A stretch of DNA of 64,000 nucleotides. Source: Caulobacter sp. RHG1 (GTDB taxonomy: Bacteria; Pseudomonadota; Alphaproteobacteria; Caulobacterales; Caulobacteraceae). Both the position numbers and the translations under genes were made by a program. The notes beneath the pieces were generated by a model. It saw only the letters and a program-made list of their open reading frames with translations, was not told the origin of the DNA and made no database searches. The DNA is taken from the NCBI RefSeq assembly GCF_013181195.1, contig NZ_SMZP01000002.1, positions 558,001-622,000 of the forward strand, in the 5' to 3' direction. How positions within the stretch are numbered: position 1 is the first letter of the stretch; every line of letters begins with the position of its first letter. This document shows positions 49,198 to 58,335 of the stretch, piece after piece.

Positions 49198-51756
49198 TCA
49201 GAACCGCGCTCCCAGCGAAACAGAAACCACACGCGGCTCGCCATAGATCAGCGACGTCGCGCTGATGGCAGGCGTGATCGCACCGCCACCGGCGGCGTAG
49301 ATCTCGTTGAACAGGTTGTCGATGGCGATCGAAGCCGTGATGTCGTCGCGACCGGGCGGCTGGACCGATAGCCCCAGATTGACGAGAGCGAAGGCCTTTT
49401 GCAGGCCATTGCTGTCGCGGGCCCGCTCGACATAGCGAATGCGACCGCTCTGGAAAGCGTCTCCCCAAACCGTCCAGCGGCCAAATCGATCGCTGTCCGC
49501 CACGCGCCATTCGGTCCCAAGGCGCACGGTGTAGGGCGGCGAATAGGAAAACCTCAGCGACGCCGGATTGGTAGGCGACAAACTCGCCAGAACGGCCGGC
49601 ACCTTCAGGGCGGTGAACCGCGCCTCGGTGAGGGTCGCCGAGGCCGAGAGCGTCAACCGCTCGTTCCAGCGCCCTCGCCAGCCCAACTCCACGCCGCTGA
49701 TCCGGGCGGCGCCGGCATTGATGATCAGATTGGGCGGATCATTCGCGGCGATGCTGTCGCCGTCGAAGTTCTCGGCCGGGAACAGCGCCCGCTGGACGTC
49801 GCGCGACCAGCCGCGAAACAGCGCCAGGTCCACCCGATGACGCCAGCCGCCATACTCGCCGGCCCACTTCACGCCGAGCTCGATGTCGGTGAGGCGCTCG
49901 GGTGCGTAGACCTGATAGGCGTCCAGCAGAGACCCGAAGGTCGGCGCATTGACCCCGCCGGCCCGATAGCCCCGCCGCGTGACCGCGTACAGCGTGAGAA
50001 CGGCCTCGCTGCGCCAGGTCAGTCCCAGGGTCCAGGTCGGGGCGGAGGACTGGGCGCGCCCGGCCGGCCCGCACGCCGCCTCCGACACGTCAGGGACCGG
50101 TGTGGGCAACCGCACCAGGCAGGCCCGCGAAATGTCGCGCGTATAGCGCACGCCGCCTTCCACCTCGAACCCGCGACCCAACCGGCGCGTGACGTCGACG
50201 AAGCCGGCCAGGCTGTCGCCGCTGCGATACTGAAACTCCGCCCGCGCCGGATTGCTGGGCGTGACGGCGCTGATCCACAGGGTCTTCTGCACGCCGATCG
50301 GCTGGGTCGACATGTAGAACAGGCCAGTCTGCCAGGTCGTGCGCTCACCGGTCCGACTGGCCCGCAGTTCCTGAGTGAATTGACCAAGATCGATGTGCCG
50401 GACGATCTCGTTCAGCGGCATCGTGGAGCCGTCGGTGTCCAGCGCGCTGTCCAGCACGCTGCGCCGATAGGCCGTGACGGAGCGCACGGCCAGTTCGCCC
50501 TCGCGCCAGTCCAGCCGCAGGGTCGCGCCGTCGTTGCGGCGATCCGAGCGCGGCGCAAGGTCGATCTCGGTCTGGCGCGGTCCCCGCGCTCGCTGCCGGG
50601 CCAGGGCGATGTCGATGTCGCAGCCCGGCTGGCCGCAGTCGAAATAGGGCGACGCCTCCGGCGTGCGAGCGTTGCCGCCGCCCGTCACGTCTGGCGGATT
50701 GGGATAGGTCCCCGACAGGATCGCCGCGCTGCCCGTCTCCCGGGCCCGGAAGCCGTCCAGCACCAACAGGGCCGAAAGCGGGCCACCGGGACGCCAGGCC
50801 AGCGACAGGCGAGCAGCCGCTTGGTTGCGATCATCGAGATCGCCGCCGACGCCCAGGTTCTCGACCACCCCGCCACGCTTCAGCCCATAGAGCGCCAACC
50901 GGACGGCGATCGGCGCGCCTTCAGGCGTCAGGTCGGCCGCCGCCTCGATCTCACGCAGGCCGTACGAGCCGAAGGTGAGGCGCGCCCGCCCCTCCTGCCC
51001 CGGCTCCACAGTGCGGATCAGCAGCGCCCCGCCGGTGGTGTTGCGCCCGAACAGCACGCCCTGCGGTCCCCGCAGCACCTGGATTTCCGAGAGGTCGAAC
51101 GACGGTAGGATCGAGCCGTTGTTGGGCAGCGGCGCTTCGTTGACATAGGTGATCACCGACAGCGCCGACTCCCCGGCGGTGGCCCGGCGCTGGCCACGGA
51201 TCACCAGGGTCGGCGTCTCGACCGACACCTGGCCGGCCGCCGTCAGGCCCAGCGCCGCGCGCCGCAACGCCATCACACCCTCGCCGCCCAGCCGCGACAG
51301 CTCGGCCGAGGACACCGCCGCCACCGAGGCCGGCACGTCGATCAATCGCTCCTCGCGACGACGAGCCTGGACGAGGACCGTATCCAGCGACGCGCTGGGA
51401 TCCGTCGAAGACGCGCCGGCGCTCGCGCGAGACGGCGGTTCACGACGCGCCGAAGTCGACACCACCGCGAAGGCGCGCGGACCGATCCGGCGCAGGGTCA
51501 GGCCGCTTCCCTGGAGCAGGCGGCGAAGCGCGGCCTCGGGCTCGACCAGGTCACGCCCGCCGGGCGAGCGTAGGCCGGCCACCGTCTCGGGGGCGAACAG
51601 CACGTCAATGCCGGTCTGGTCGGCATAGGCGCGCAAAGCGGTTTCCAGGGGGCCTGGCCTGATCTGAACGCCCAGCGGAGCGGCCAGGGCCGCCGACGCG
51701 GGCGTCAGCAGCACGGCGCCGGCCAGCGCCCAGGCGGCGCGGTTAGTCCGCCGCAC
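49198..51756 (-). CDS. TonB-dependent receptor with N-terminal STN signalling domain
   Basis: An 852-residue outer membrane receptor of the transducer type. Signal peptide (AAWALAGAVLLTPASAALAA), then an STN domain (about 28-98: VQIRPGPLETALRAYADQTGIDVLF ... EAALRRLLQGSGLTLRRI), which talks to a FecR protein in the periplasm. A plug domain follows (LDTVLVQARRREERLIDVPASVAAVS, the TonB-box area, LRGPQGVLFGRNTTGGALLI) and a 22-strand barrel ending in aromatic Phe. Start is GTG at 51756, overlapping the FecR gene end by 14 bp. The ligand is unknown; such receptors take up siderophores or other scarce nutrients. Confidence 0.93.
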   Translation of the reverse strand: MRRTNRAAWALAGAVLLTPASAALAAPLGVQIRPGPLETALRAYADQTGIDVLFAPETVAGLRSPGGRDLVEPEAALRRLLQGSGLTLRRIGPRAFAVVSTSARREPPSRASAGASSTDPSASLDTVLVQARRREERLIDVPASVAAVSSAELSRLGGEGVMALRRAALGLTAAGQVSVETPTLVIRGQRRATAGESALSVITYVNEAPLPNNGSILPSFDLSEIQVLRGPQGVLFGRNTTGGALLIRTVEPGQEGRARLTFGSYGLREIEAAADLTPEGAPIAVRLALYGLKRGGVVENLGVGGDLDDRNQAAARLSLAWRPGGPLSALLVLDGFRARETGSAAILSGTYPNPPDVTGGGNARTPEASPYFDCGQPGCDIDIALARQRARGPRQTEIDLAPRSDRRNDGATLRLDWREGELAVRSVTAYRRSVLDSALDTDGSTMPLNEIVRHIDLGQFTQELRASRTGERTTWQTGLFYMSTQPIGVQKTLWISAVTPSNPARAEFQYRSGDSLAGFVDVTRRLGRGFEVEGGVRYTRDISRACLVRLPTPVPDVSEAACGPAGRAQSSAPTWTLGLTWRSEAVLTLYAVTRRGYRAGGVNAPTFGSLLDAYQVYAPERLTDIELGVKWAGEYGGWRHRVDLALFRGWSRDVQRALFPAENFDGDSIAANDPPNLIINAGAARISGVELGWRGRWNERLTLSASATLTEARFTALKVPAVLASLSPTNPASLRFSYSPPYTVRLGTEWRVADSDRFGRWTVWGDAFQSGRIRYVERARDSNGLQKAFALVNLGLSVQPPGRDDITASIAIDNLFNEIYAAGGGAITPAISATSLIYGEPRVVSVSLGARF

Positions 51757-52765
51757 CGACGTCCTTGGACCGCGAAATGACGATCGAACCGTCAGCCGCC
51801 TCTTCGATCGTCAGGCTGTGAATGACAGCGACCGCTCGCGCGAACGCCAGAGGGTCGTCGCTCCCGAACGCGCCGCTGACCTTGAGATCACCGGCCGCGC
51901 CCCGCACCACGATCCGGCGACCGCCGCGTCGATTGATCTCCGCCGCCGCGTCTTCGAGGGCGTCGCCGCGCAGCAGTAGCCGTCCCTCGCGCCAAGCCGT
52001 CGACGCCGCGACGTCGGCGGAGGACACGGCTTGGCGTCCCTTGGCGTCCGCAGACAGAACCTGGCCAGGATCGAGCTCGACCGCCGGGTCGCCGCCGCCG
52101 CTGACCCGCACCCGGCCGCGTAGCAACGCGACACGGTAAGCGTCGGCGGTCGGGGTCAGGTCGACCTCGAAGGCCGTGCCCAGAGCGCGCACGACGCGCC
52201 CGCCACCGCTGACCTCGAAGGGACGCGCGGGATCATGGGCGACGTCGAAGAAGGCGCGTCCGCTCGTCAGGACGATATCGCGACCGCGTCGATCGATCCG
52301 GGCGGAGATGCGCGCGCCGCCGTCCAGCATCACGCGTGAGCCGTCCGCCAGCACCACGGCGCTGCGCTGTCCGGGCGCGGCCTCGAAAGCCTGCTCCGAC
52401 ACGCCAGCCTGCCACCAGGCCCAGCCGCCAGCGCCGGCCAGAACCGCGACACCGGCCAGCCCGGCCGCCATCAGACCGAAGGCGCGACGCCCGTTGCGCG
52501 CCCTGCCGCGTGCGAACTTGGCGCGCGCTTCGGCCAGCTCGCGCTCGAGACCATCCGTGACGACGGCGTCGTCAAAATAGCCATCCACCTCGCCCATGGC
52601 GGCATAGGCTTCGGCGTGCTCGGGATCGGCGTCCAGCCAGACGTCCAGCGCCGCCGCCTCGGCCGCGCTCCAGGAGGACGCGCGCCGGCGCTCATGCCAG
52701 ACGGCCGCCCTATCGTAGACGTCGTCAAGGCCGTCATTGGCCGGCGAAAGCGATGCGGGCGTCAT
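51743..52765 (-). CDS. FecR-family anti-sigma regulator
   Basis: A 340-residue inner membrane sigma regulator. The cytoplasmic N-terminal DUF4880 part has AAVWHERRRASSWSAAEAAALDVWLDADPEHAEAYAAM (two blocks); one transmembrane helix at about 95-114 (FGLMAAGLAGVAVLAGAGGWAWW); the periplasmic FecR domain begins with TAPGQRSAV-type text (AAPGQRSAVVLADGSRVMLDGGARI), then GRAFFDVAHDPARPFEV, RALGTAFEV, and a C-terminal STN-like domain. It would hold the neighbouring sigma factor until the receptor signals. It overlaps the receptor by 14 bp and the sigma gene by 4 bp. Confidence 0.94.
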   Translation of the reverse strand: MTPASLSPANDGLDDVYDRAAVWHERRRASSWSAAEAAALDVWLDADPEHAEAYAAMGEVDGYFDDAVVTDGLERELAEARAKFARGRARNGRRAFGLMAAGLAGVAVLAGAGGWAWWQAGVSEQAFEAAPGQRSAVVLADGSRVMLDGGARISARIDRRGRDIVLTSGRAFFDVAHDPARPFEVSGGGRVVRALGTAFEVDLTPTADAYRVALLRGRVRVSGGGDPAVELDPGQVLSADAKGRQAVSSADVAASTAWREGRLLLRGDALEDAAAEINRRGGRRIVVRGAAGDLKVSGAFGSDDPLAFARAVAVIHSLTIEEAADGSIVISRSKDVGAAD

Positions 52766-53301
52766 GGTCGGCGAACCCGTCGGGTCAGATGAGCCATCGC
52801 CCTGCGCACGTCACCCTCCACGGTGCTGACCGACACGCCCAGCGCCTCGGCGATGGCCTGATGCCGCAGTCCGTCGATCCGGTAAAGCAGGAACACGTGG
52901 CGAGTGCGCGCGGGCAAGTCGGCCAGGGCCTGGCGGACCTGAGCCAGGGTCTGCCGGTCGATCAGGGTCTGTTCCGGCGAGATCGGCGCCTGGGCGGCGG
53001 CGTCTTCCTCGATCTCGACGGCCGCCAGGCGGCGCACCTTCTGGTGACGGGCGCGATCGCGGATCAGGTTAGCCGCCGTCTGGAAGAGATAGGCGTCCAG
53101 GCGCTCGACGGCTTCGGTGGGCGGACGACGCGCGAAGCGCAGGAAGACCTCGTTGACGAGGTCGTCGACGTCGGCCCCGCCGCCGACGCGCACGGCGATG
53201 AACCGCCGCAGCCCGCCCTCGTGCCGCCGCACGATCTGCTCGATGCTGTCTGGCTGGCGTGGACCGAACGCCGCCTGACTGAACGCCGATTGTCCGGACA
53301 C
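52762..53301 (-). CDS. FecI-type ECF RNA polymerase sigma factor
   Basis: A 179-residue ECF sigma factor. Region 2: RRFIAVRVGGGADVDDLVNEVFLRFAR, then RLDAYLFQTAANLIRDRARH; region 4: LADLPARTRHVFLLYRIDGLRHQAIAEALGVSVSTVEGDVRRAM (two blocks), with the FecI-like AxALGVS recognition helix. The start is GTG at 53301 with GGGAG upstream. It is the first gene of a sigma, anti-sigma, receptor operon, so it should activate its own operon's receptor and perhaps the divergent receptor after the ligand is bound. Confidence 0.94.
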   Translation of the reverse strand: MSGQSAFSQAAFGPRQPDSIEQIVRRHEGGLRRFIAVRVGGGADVDDLVNEVFLRFARRPPTEAVERLDAYLFQTAANLIRDRARHQKVRRLAAVEIEEDAAAQAPISPEQTLIDRQTLAQVRQALADLPARTRHVFLLYRIDGLRHQAIAEALGVSVSTVEGDVRRAMAHLTRRVRRP

Positions 53302-53547
53302 CTCGTTCTCCCGTCGAACCCCTCGGCTATTCGAACTCGGGCGGCGGGCGGCGGACGAACCAGGTCCGAGACCGTAGTTTCCCGCTCGCGCCGCTCATTT
53401 GATCAGCCGGCGCCCAATTTGCCGCCAACACGACCGGTCGCGCGCTTCGCCGCCGGACGGTGAAAAAAGTCATAAGGGCGATCTCCCCCCGCCCGTCTTG
53501 CGCCTCGGAACCGAGCTTACGGCCGGTCCTCAACAAAGGGGATAAAC

Positions 53548-55839
53548 TTGAACCGCATCGCTCTTCGCACGCTTCGGCGCGCCGCCCTGGCCACCAGCGC
53601 CTTCGCCGCCCTGGTCGCCGTCGACGCCCACGCCCAGACCGCTGAACCGTCGACCGTCGCCATCGACGAGGTCATCGTCACCGCGCTGAAGCGCTCGACC
53701 AGCCTGCAGGCGACGCCGCTCAGCATCTCGGCCGTCGGCGAAACCACGCTGAGCCGCATCGGCGCCACCGGCATCAACGACTATTTCCGCCAGGTGCCTA
53801 ACCTGTCGCTGGACGGCGGCACGCCCTCCAACCGCCGTATCACCCTGCGCGGCGTGCGCAGCGCCGGCGAGGCGACCACCGGCCTCTATTACGACGAGAC
53901 CCCGCTGACCGGTCCGACCGGCACCACCCAGGACGCCGGCTCGACCACCCCGGACGTCAACCTGTTCGATGTCGAGCGCGTCGAGGTCCTGCGCGGTCCT
54001 CAAGGCACGCTGTACGGCTCGGGCTCGATGGGCGGCACCCTGCGGGTGATCTTCAACAAGGCCGACACCAACCGCTACGCCGGCGCGGTCGAGGCCCAGG
54101 CGACCACCACCAAGGGCGGCGACGGCGGCTTCTACGGCAAAGGCATGGTTAATGTGCCGCTGGTCGAGGACAAGCTGGGCGCCCGCCTGGTGCTGTATCG
54201 CGAAGAGCGCGGCGGCTATGTCGACAGCGTCCCCTTGAAGCAGGACAACATCAACGGCTCGACCGCCAGTGGCGGCCGCTTGATGCTGACCTTCACGCCC
54301 GTCGAGGACCTGAAGATCCATGCGACGGCGGCGTTCCAGAACGAGGCCGTCGACGGCCAGGCCAGCTGGGCCGCCGCTGCGGGCCGCTACAAGTCCGACC
54401 GCCGCACCGTCGCCCAGAGCAACTCCAAGCTGGCGCTCTACAACGTCACCGGCGAGTGGGATCTGCACTTTGCGACGCTGACGGCGACCTCGTCCTACTA
54501 CAAGTGGAAGATGCTGCGGAACAGCGACTGGACCAACAACATCGCCAACAACCGCACCAGCGCCGCCGCCTGCGGCCGGTATTTCGGCCTGTCCGGGACG
54601 AGCTGCTCCAGCGCCCAGCTCGGCCAGTACACCGCCTGGGCGGACTCGCGCGGTCCGGCCGTCTCGTGGCAGCCGATGAGCCTGGAGACCTGGACCCATG
54701 AAGTGCGGATGAGCGGCAGCCTGTTCGAGGACAAGCTCGATTGGACCGGCGGCGTCTACTACGAAACCCGCAAGGACCATGTCGACAGCATCCAGACCCG
54801 CGCCGACGCCACCACCGGCATGGCCATCCAGCCCTTCGACGCCCTGGGCGCGCGCTTCATCGACAACGACGTCAAGCAGACCGCCTTCTTCGGCGAACTG
54901 GCCTATCACGTCACCGACGCCCTGACCGTCACCGGCGGCGCCCGCCGTTTCGATTACGACAAGACCGTCTCCGGCGCGGTGACCATCGGCAACGTCATCT
55001 CCAACTCGCCGATCACCGCCTTCAGCCAGGTCGACGCCAGCGCCAAGGGCTGGGTCAACCGGGTCAATGTCAGCTACGAGGTCAGCAAGTCGCTGATGTT
55101 CTATGCCCAGGCCTCGAAGGGCTTCCGCCCCGGCGGCGCCAACAACATTCCGGGCCTGACCAGCGGCCTGGTGGCGTTCCAGCCTGACAGCCTGTGGAAC
55201 TACGAAGGCGGCATCAAGAGCGACTGGTTCGACCGCCGCCTGACCGTGAACCTGTCAGCCTACCAGATCGACTGGAACAACATCCAGGTTCAGGCGCAAG
55301 CGAACGTCGGCGCCAACTTCTTCATCATCACCAACGCCGGCGCGGCCCGCATTCGCGGCTTCGAGCTGGAAACCACCCTGCGGCCGATGACGGGCCTGAC
55401 CCTGAGCAGCGCCATCGGCGTGTCCGACGCCAAGCTGACCGAGGACATGACCAACTCGTCGGTGACGGTGTCGGGTTCGACCGGCCTGGCCGGCGACCGC
55501 CTGCCGTTCGTGCCGAAGTTCAGCGGCTCGCTGAACGCCGACTACGTGTGGCCGATCAGCGACGGCCTGAGCGGCCTGATCCACCTGGACGCCAGCTACA
55601 CCGGCGGGACCGCTTCGCAGTTCCGTCCGAGCTTCGTCTATTACGAGAAGGTCCCGTCCTACACGGTCGTCGGCGCTCGCGTCGGCGTCGAGGGCGACGG
55701 CTGGGGCGCCTACGCCTTCGCCCAGAACCTGACCAACTCGGTCGGCCCGGTCTCGATCACCTCGGCCGCCGGCGCTCTGGATCAGGTCGTCAGCCTGACG
55801 CCCCGCACCGTGGGCGTCACCGTCCGCCGCACCTTCTGA
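53548..55839 (+). CDS. TonB-dependent receptor (non-transducing)
   Basis: A 763-residue outer membrane receptor. The start is TTG at 53548 with AAGGGGA six bases upstream. Signal peptide RRAALATSAFAALVAVDAHAQ, then a TonB-box-like DEVIVTALKRSTSLQATPLSIS, plug text FRQVPNLSLDGGTPSNRRITLRGV and RVEVLRGPQGTLYGSGSMGGTLRVI, and the barrel with QASKGFRPGGANN near the end, closing with TVRRTF. There is no STN domain, so it does not signal to FecR. It is divergent from the FecI-type operon and 31 bp upstream of an M20 peptidase gene, which suggests uptake of a peptide or an N-acyl amino acid compound. Confidence 0.94.
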   Translation: MNRIALRTLRRAALATSAFAALVAVDAHAQTAEPSTVAIDEVIVTALKRSTSLQATPLSISAVGETTLSRIGATGINDYFRQVPNLSLDGGTPSNRRITLRGVRSAGEATTGLYYDETPLTGPTGTTQDAGSTTPDVNLFDVERVEVLRGPQGTLYGSGSMGGTLRVIFNKADTNRYAGAVEAQATTTKGGDGGFYGKGMVNVPLVEDKLGARLVLYREERGGYVDSVPLKQDNINGSTASGGRLMLTFTPVEDLKIHATAAFQNEAVDGQASWAAAAGRYKSDRRTVAQSNSKLALYNVTGEWDLHFATLTATSSYYKWKMLRNSDWTNNIANNRTSAAACGRYFGLSGTSCSSAQLGQYTAWADSRGPAVSWQPMSLETWTHEVRMSGSLFEDKLDWTGGVYYETRKDHVDSIQTRADATTGMAIQPFDALGARFIDNDVKQTAFFGELAYHVTDALTVTGGARRFDYDKTVSGAVTIGNVISNSPITAFSQVDASAKGWVNRVNVSYEVSKSLMFYAQASKGFRPGGANNIPGLTSGLVAFQPDSLWNYEGGIKSDWFDRRLTVNLSAYQIDWNNIQVQAQANVGANFFIITNAGAARIRGFELETTLRPMTGLTLSSAIGVSDAKLTEDMTNSSVTVSGSTGLAGDRLPFVPKFSGSLNADYVWPISDGLSGLIHLDASYTGGTASQFRPSFVYYEKVPSYTVVGARVGVEGDGWGAYAFAQNLTNSVGPVSITSAAGALDQVVSLTPRTVGVTVRRTF

Positions 55840-55870
55840 CCCCGCTTACAGTTCAAAAGAGATCAATCCG

Positions 55871-57208
55871 ATGAAGAACCGCATGACCTCGGCGGCCCTG
55901 GCCGCCCTCCTCTGCGCCGTCGCCGCGCCCGCCCTGGCCCAAACCCCGGCCAAGCCGGCTCAGGTCGACTTCGGCAACGTCAAGCCGCCGGCCCCGACCT
56001 CGCCGTTCGCCAAGCAGGCCAAGGCCCTGATGGCCGGCAAGGCCTTCAAGACCGCCAAGGCGACCCTGGCGACCGGCTACGATCAGACCGTCGCCGACAT
56101 CGTCACCCTGACCGAAATCCCGGCCCCGCCCTTCGGCGAGACCGAAAAGGGCAAGGCGTTCCTGGCCATGCTGGCCAAGGAGGGCCTGACCGAGCTTGAG
56201 ACCGATGCAGCCGGCAACGTCATGGGTCTGCGCAAGGGAACCGGCGGCGGACTGCTGGTGGTGGCCGCCCACCTCGACACCGTGTTCCCAGCCAGCACTG
56301 ACGTGAAGGTGCGCCGCGACGGCGACAAGTTGTACGCCCCCGGCATCGGCGACGACACCGTCGGCCTCGGCTCGATCCTGGCCATTCTGCGCGCCATCAA
56401 CGCCGCCGGCATCCAGACGACGAGCGACATCCTGTTCGTCGGCGACGTCGGCGAAGAAGGCCCCGGCGACCTGCGCGGCATGAAGGAGCTGTTCTTCAAG
56501 GGCCGCTACAAGGACAAGATCGACGCCTTCATCTCGCTGGAACCCAGCGGCCCAACCGTGATCGTCAACGGCGGCGTCGGCTCCAAGCGCTACAAGACGA
56601 CGTTCAAGGGTCCGGGCGGCCACAGCATGGGCGACTTCGGCACGGTCAACCCGGCCTTCGCCCTGGCTGACGCGGCCCGTCAGTTCGGCGAACTGAAGGT
56701 CCCCAGCGACCCACGCACGGTCTACAATATCGGCCTGCTGGAAGGCGGCACCTCGGTGAACTCGATCCCGTTCGCGGTGGCCATGACGGTCGACATGCGC
56801 TCGTCGGGCGCGGCCGAGCTGAAGGCCGTGGAGGACGCCTACCTGGCCATCCTGCCCAAGGCGGTGGCGGCCGAGAACGCGGCGCGCTCGACCAAGCGTG
56901 GCGTGATCAGTCTGGACAACAAGATGGTCGGCGACCGTCCGGTGGGCGAGACCGCCATCTCCAGCCCGTTCGTCCAGAAGCTGGCGGCCGTCGGCGACGC
57001 CCTGGGCAAGCCGATGGGCTATGTGGCCGGCTCGACCGACGCCAACATCCCGATGAGCCTGGGCAAGCCCGCCGTCACCCTGGGGGCAGGCTTTGTGACC
57101 TTCCGCGGCCACTCGCTTGAGGAAGGCATGGAGGTCAATAAGGACCGCGACGTGGAGAGCATCGCCACCACCATGGCCCAGATCCTGATGGTCGCCGGCG
57201 CGAAGTAG
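55871..57208 (+). CDS. M20/M25/M40-family metallopeptidase, exported
   Basis: A 445-residue zinc hydrolase with signal peptide (SAALAALLCAVAAPALAQ). Metal-binding motifs in order: AAHLDTVF (His and catalytic Asp), GIGDDTVGLGS (bridging Asp), GDVGEEGPGDLRG (catalytic Glu pair), LEPSG and the last FRGHSLEEG (His). A dimerisation domain (KTTFKGPGGHSMGDFG and following) sits between. Peptidase T-like; acts on small peptides or acylated amino acids in the periplasm. It follows the receptor by 31 bp in the same direction. A perfect hairpin follows the stop. Confidence 0.93.
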   Translation: MKNRMTSAALAALLCAVAAPALAQTPAKPAQVDFGNVKPPAPTSPFAKQAKALMAGKAFKTAKATLATGYDQTVADIVTLTEIPAPPFGETEKGKAFLAMLAKEGLTELETDAAGNVMGLRKGTGGGLLVVAAHLDTVFPASTDVKVRRDGDKLYAPGIGDDTVGLGSILAILRAINAAGIQTTSDILFVGDVGEEGPGDLRGMKELFFKGRYKDKIDAFISLEPSGPTVIVNGGVGSKRYKTTFKGPGGHSMGDFGTVNPAFALADAARQFGELKVPSDPRTVYNIGLLEGGTSVNSIPFAVAMTVDMRSSGAAELKAVEDAYLAILPKAVAAENAARSTKRGVISLDNKMVGDRPVGETAISSPFVQKLAAVGDALGKPMGYVAGSTDANIPMSLGKPAVTLGAGFVTFRGHSLEEGMEVNKDRDVESIATTMAQILMVAGAK

Positions 57209-57215
57209 CGTCCTG

Positions 57216-57247
57216 CTGGGGAGCCGTCGATAGCGACGGCTCCCCAG
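57216..57247 (+). terminator. Hairpin after the M20 peptidase gene
   Basis: A perfect 14-bp stem CTGGGGAGCCGTCG / CGACGGCTCCCCAG with loop ATAG, seven bases after the stop. It has no T-tract, so it may be a transcript stabiliser or a Rho-independent terminator of weak type. Confidence 0.65.
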
Positions 57248-57351
57248 AGTTCGCCCTGGGATCTGAACGCCAGAGACACGACCTTGGCCAGGCAGCCGCA
57301 GCGAATGATCGCTCCCGCTGAAGCCTTAGTACGGGGGGCGCGAGTTCCGGA

Positions 57352-58281
57352 TCATCGCCTGCCCGTCCTTTTGAGATAGGCCAACAACTGCTCTGGGAAA
57401 TTGGTCTGAACGGCAGTTACGCCACGGTCGAGAAGCACGCCCCAGATCGCGTCGGGCCGTGAGAGCGCGTCACCCTCCTCCCGACCGGCCATGAAGCGCG
57501 GTCCCAGCGCATTCACCCAGAGGCCCGCCCTTCCCGCCCGGGCGCGAACGCGGGCCAGATAGGCGTCGTCGCAGAACACCACTTCGAACACGGGCGCATG
57601 CAGGGTCTCGAACCTGGCCATATCCGGCGCCGGATCCCTGTCGACCAGGCACCGGCCCTCCTGATACTGGTCGAACTTCGGCATGAGGGCCGTCTGCTCC
57701 ATCGGCAGGCCAGCAAAGAGCGCGGGGCCGAAGCTGCGGTTCACCGAATAGAGCACCTGCCGCTCCATGCCGTGGCTTCGCACCAGTTGCTGCACCTGGG
57801 CATGGATCGGGTCCTTGATGTCGAGGAAGAGCAGCACCCGCCCCTTCGCCGCGTCGAGGACCTGCTCGAAGGTCGCGACATGTTGGTCGGTCAGAGGCGC
57901 GTCGGGGCCGCCCATGCCTTCGCGCAGCCGCGCCGCCTTGACCACCTCGTAGGGCGTCTCTCGCAACACGCCCTGCAGATTGGTCGTGCGGTCCAGCGAG
58001 GCGTCATGCAGCAGAACGATCACGCCATCCTGCGTGGCCCGTAGGTCGATCTCGACCATGTCGACGCCGAGGTCGGCGCAATGTTCGATCGCCGAGATGG
58101 CGTTTTCGGCGGGCTGCCGCCAACAGCCGCGATGCGCGACGACCAGCGGGCGAGGATCGGCGAGGCGCTCGGCCACGCCTTGTAGCGGCTGTGCGGAGGT
58201 TGGGACCAGAGACACCATGGCGGCGAGCCAGGCCAGCGCAAGACTTCCGGCGCAACGTCGCGCCAGCAAACCGTAGGTCAT
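57352..58281 (-). CDS. Glycerophosphodiester phosphodiesterase family protein, exported
   Basis: A 309-residue GDPD-fold hydrolase. The signal peptide reads SLALAWLAAMVSLVPTSAQ. The active site is complete: RPLVVAHRGCWRQPAENAISAIE (first catalytic His, Arg and Glu), VDMVEIDLRATQDGVIVLLHDASLDRTT (metal-binding Glu-Asp and second His), and LLFLDIKDP. The C-terminal VTAVQTNFPEQLLAYLK matches the family end, where GDPDs have TDxP. It cleaves a glycerophosphodiester to glycerol 3-phosphate and an alcohol. It lies 54 bp downstream of a TonB receptor gene and is the last gene of the GH92, MFS, ROK, receptor, GDPD run. Confidence 0.92.
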   Translation of the reverse strand: MTYGLLARRCAGSLALAWLAAMVSLVPTSAQPLQGVAERLADPRPLVVAHRGCWRQPAENAISAIEHCADLGVDMVEIDLRATQDGVIVLLHDASLDRTTNLQGVLRETPYEVVKAARLREGMGGPDAPLTDQHVATFEQVLDAAKGRVLLFLDIKDPIHAQVQQLVRSHGMERQVLYSVNRSFGPALFAGLPMEQTALMPKFDQYQEGRCLVDRDPAPDMARFETLHAPVFEVVFCDDAYLARVRARAGRAGLWVNALGPRFMAGREEGDALSRPDAIWGVLLDRGVTAVQTNFPEQLLAYLKRTGRR

Positions 58282-58335
58282 GTGTTTATCCTGGGGAGAA
58301 CCGCCGCGCCGACCAAACGGCGCGGGCGAAGCCGA

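Noticed and set aside
53302..53547. FecI-type promoter in the divergent receptor gap
   Set aside because: I looked for -35/-10 elements of the FecI type and found no convincing match, so no feature is listed.
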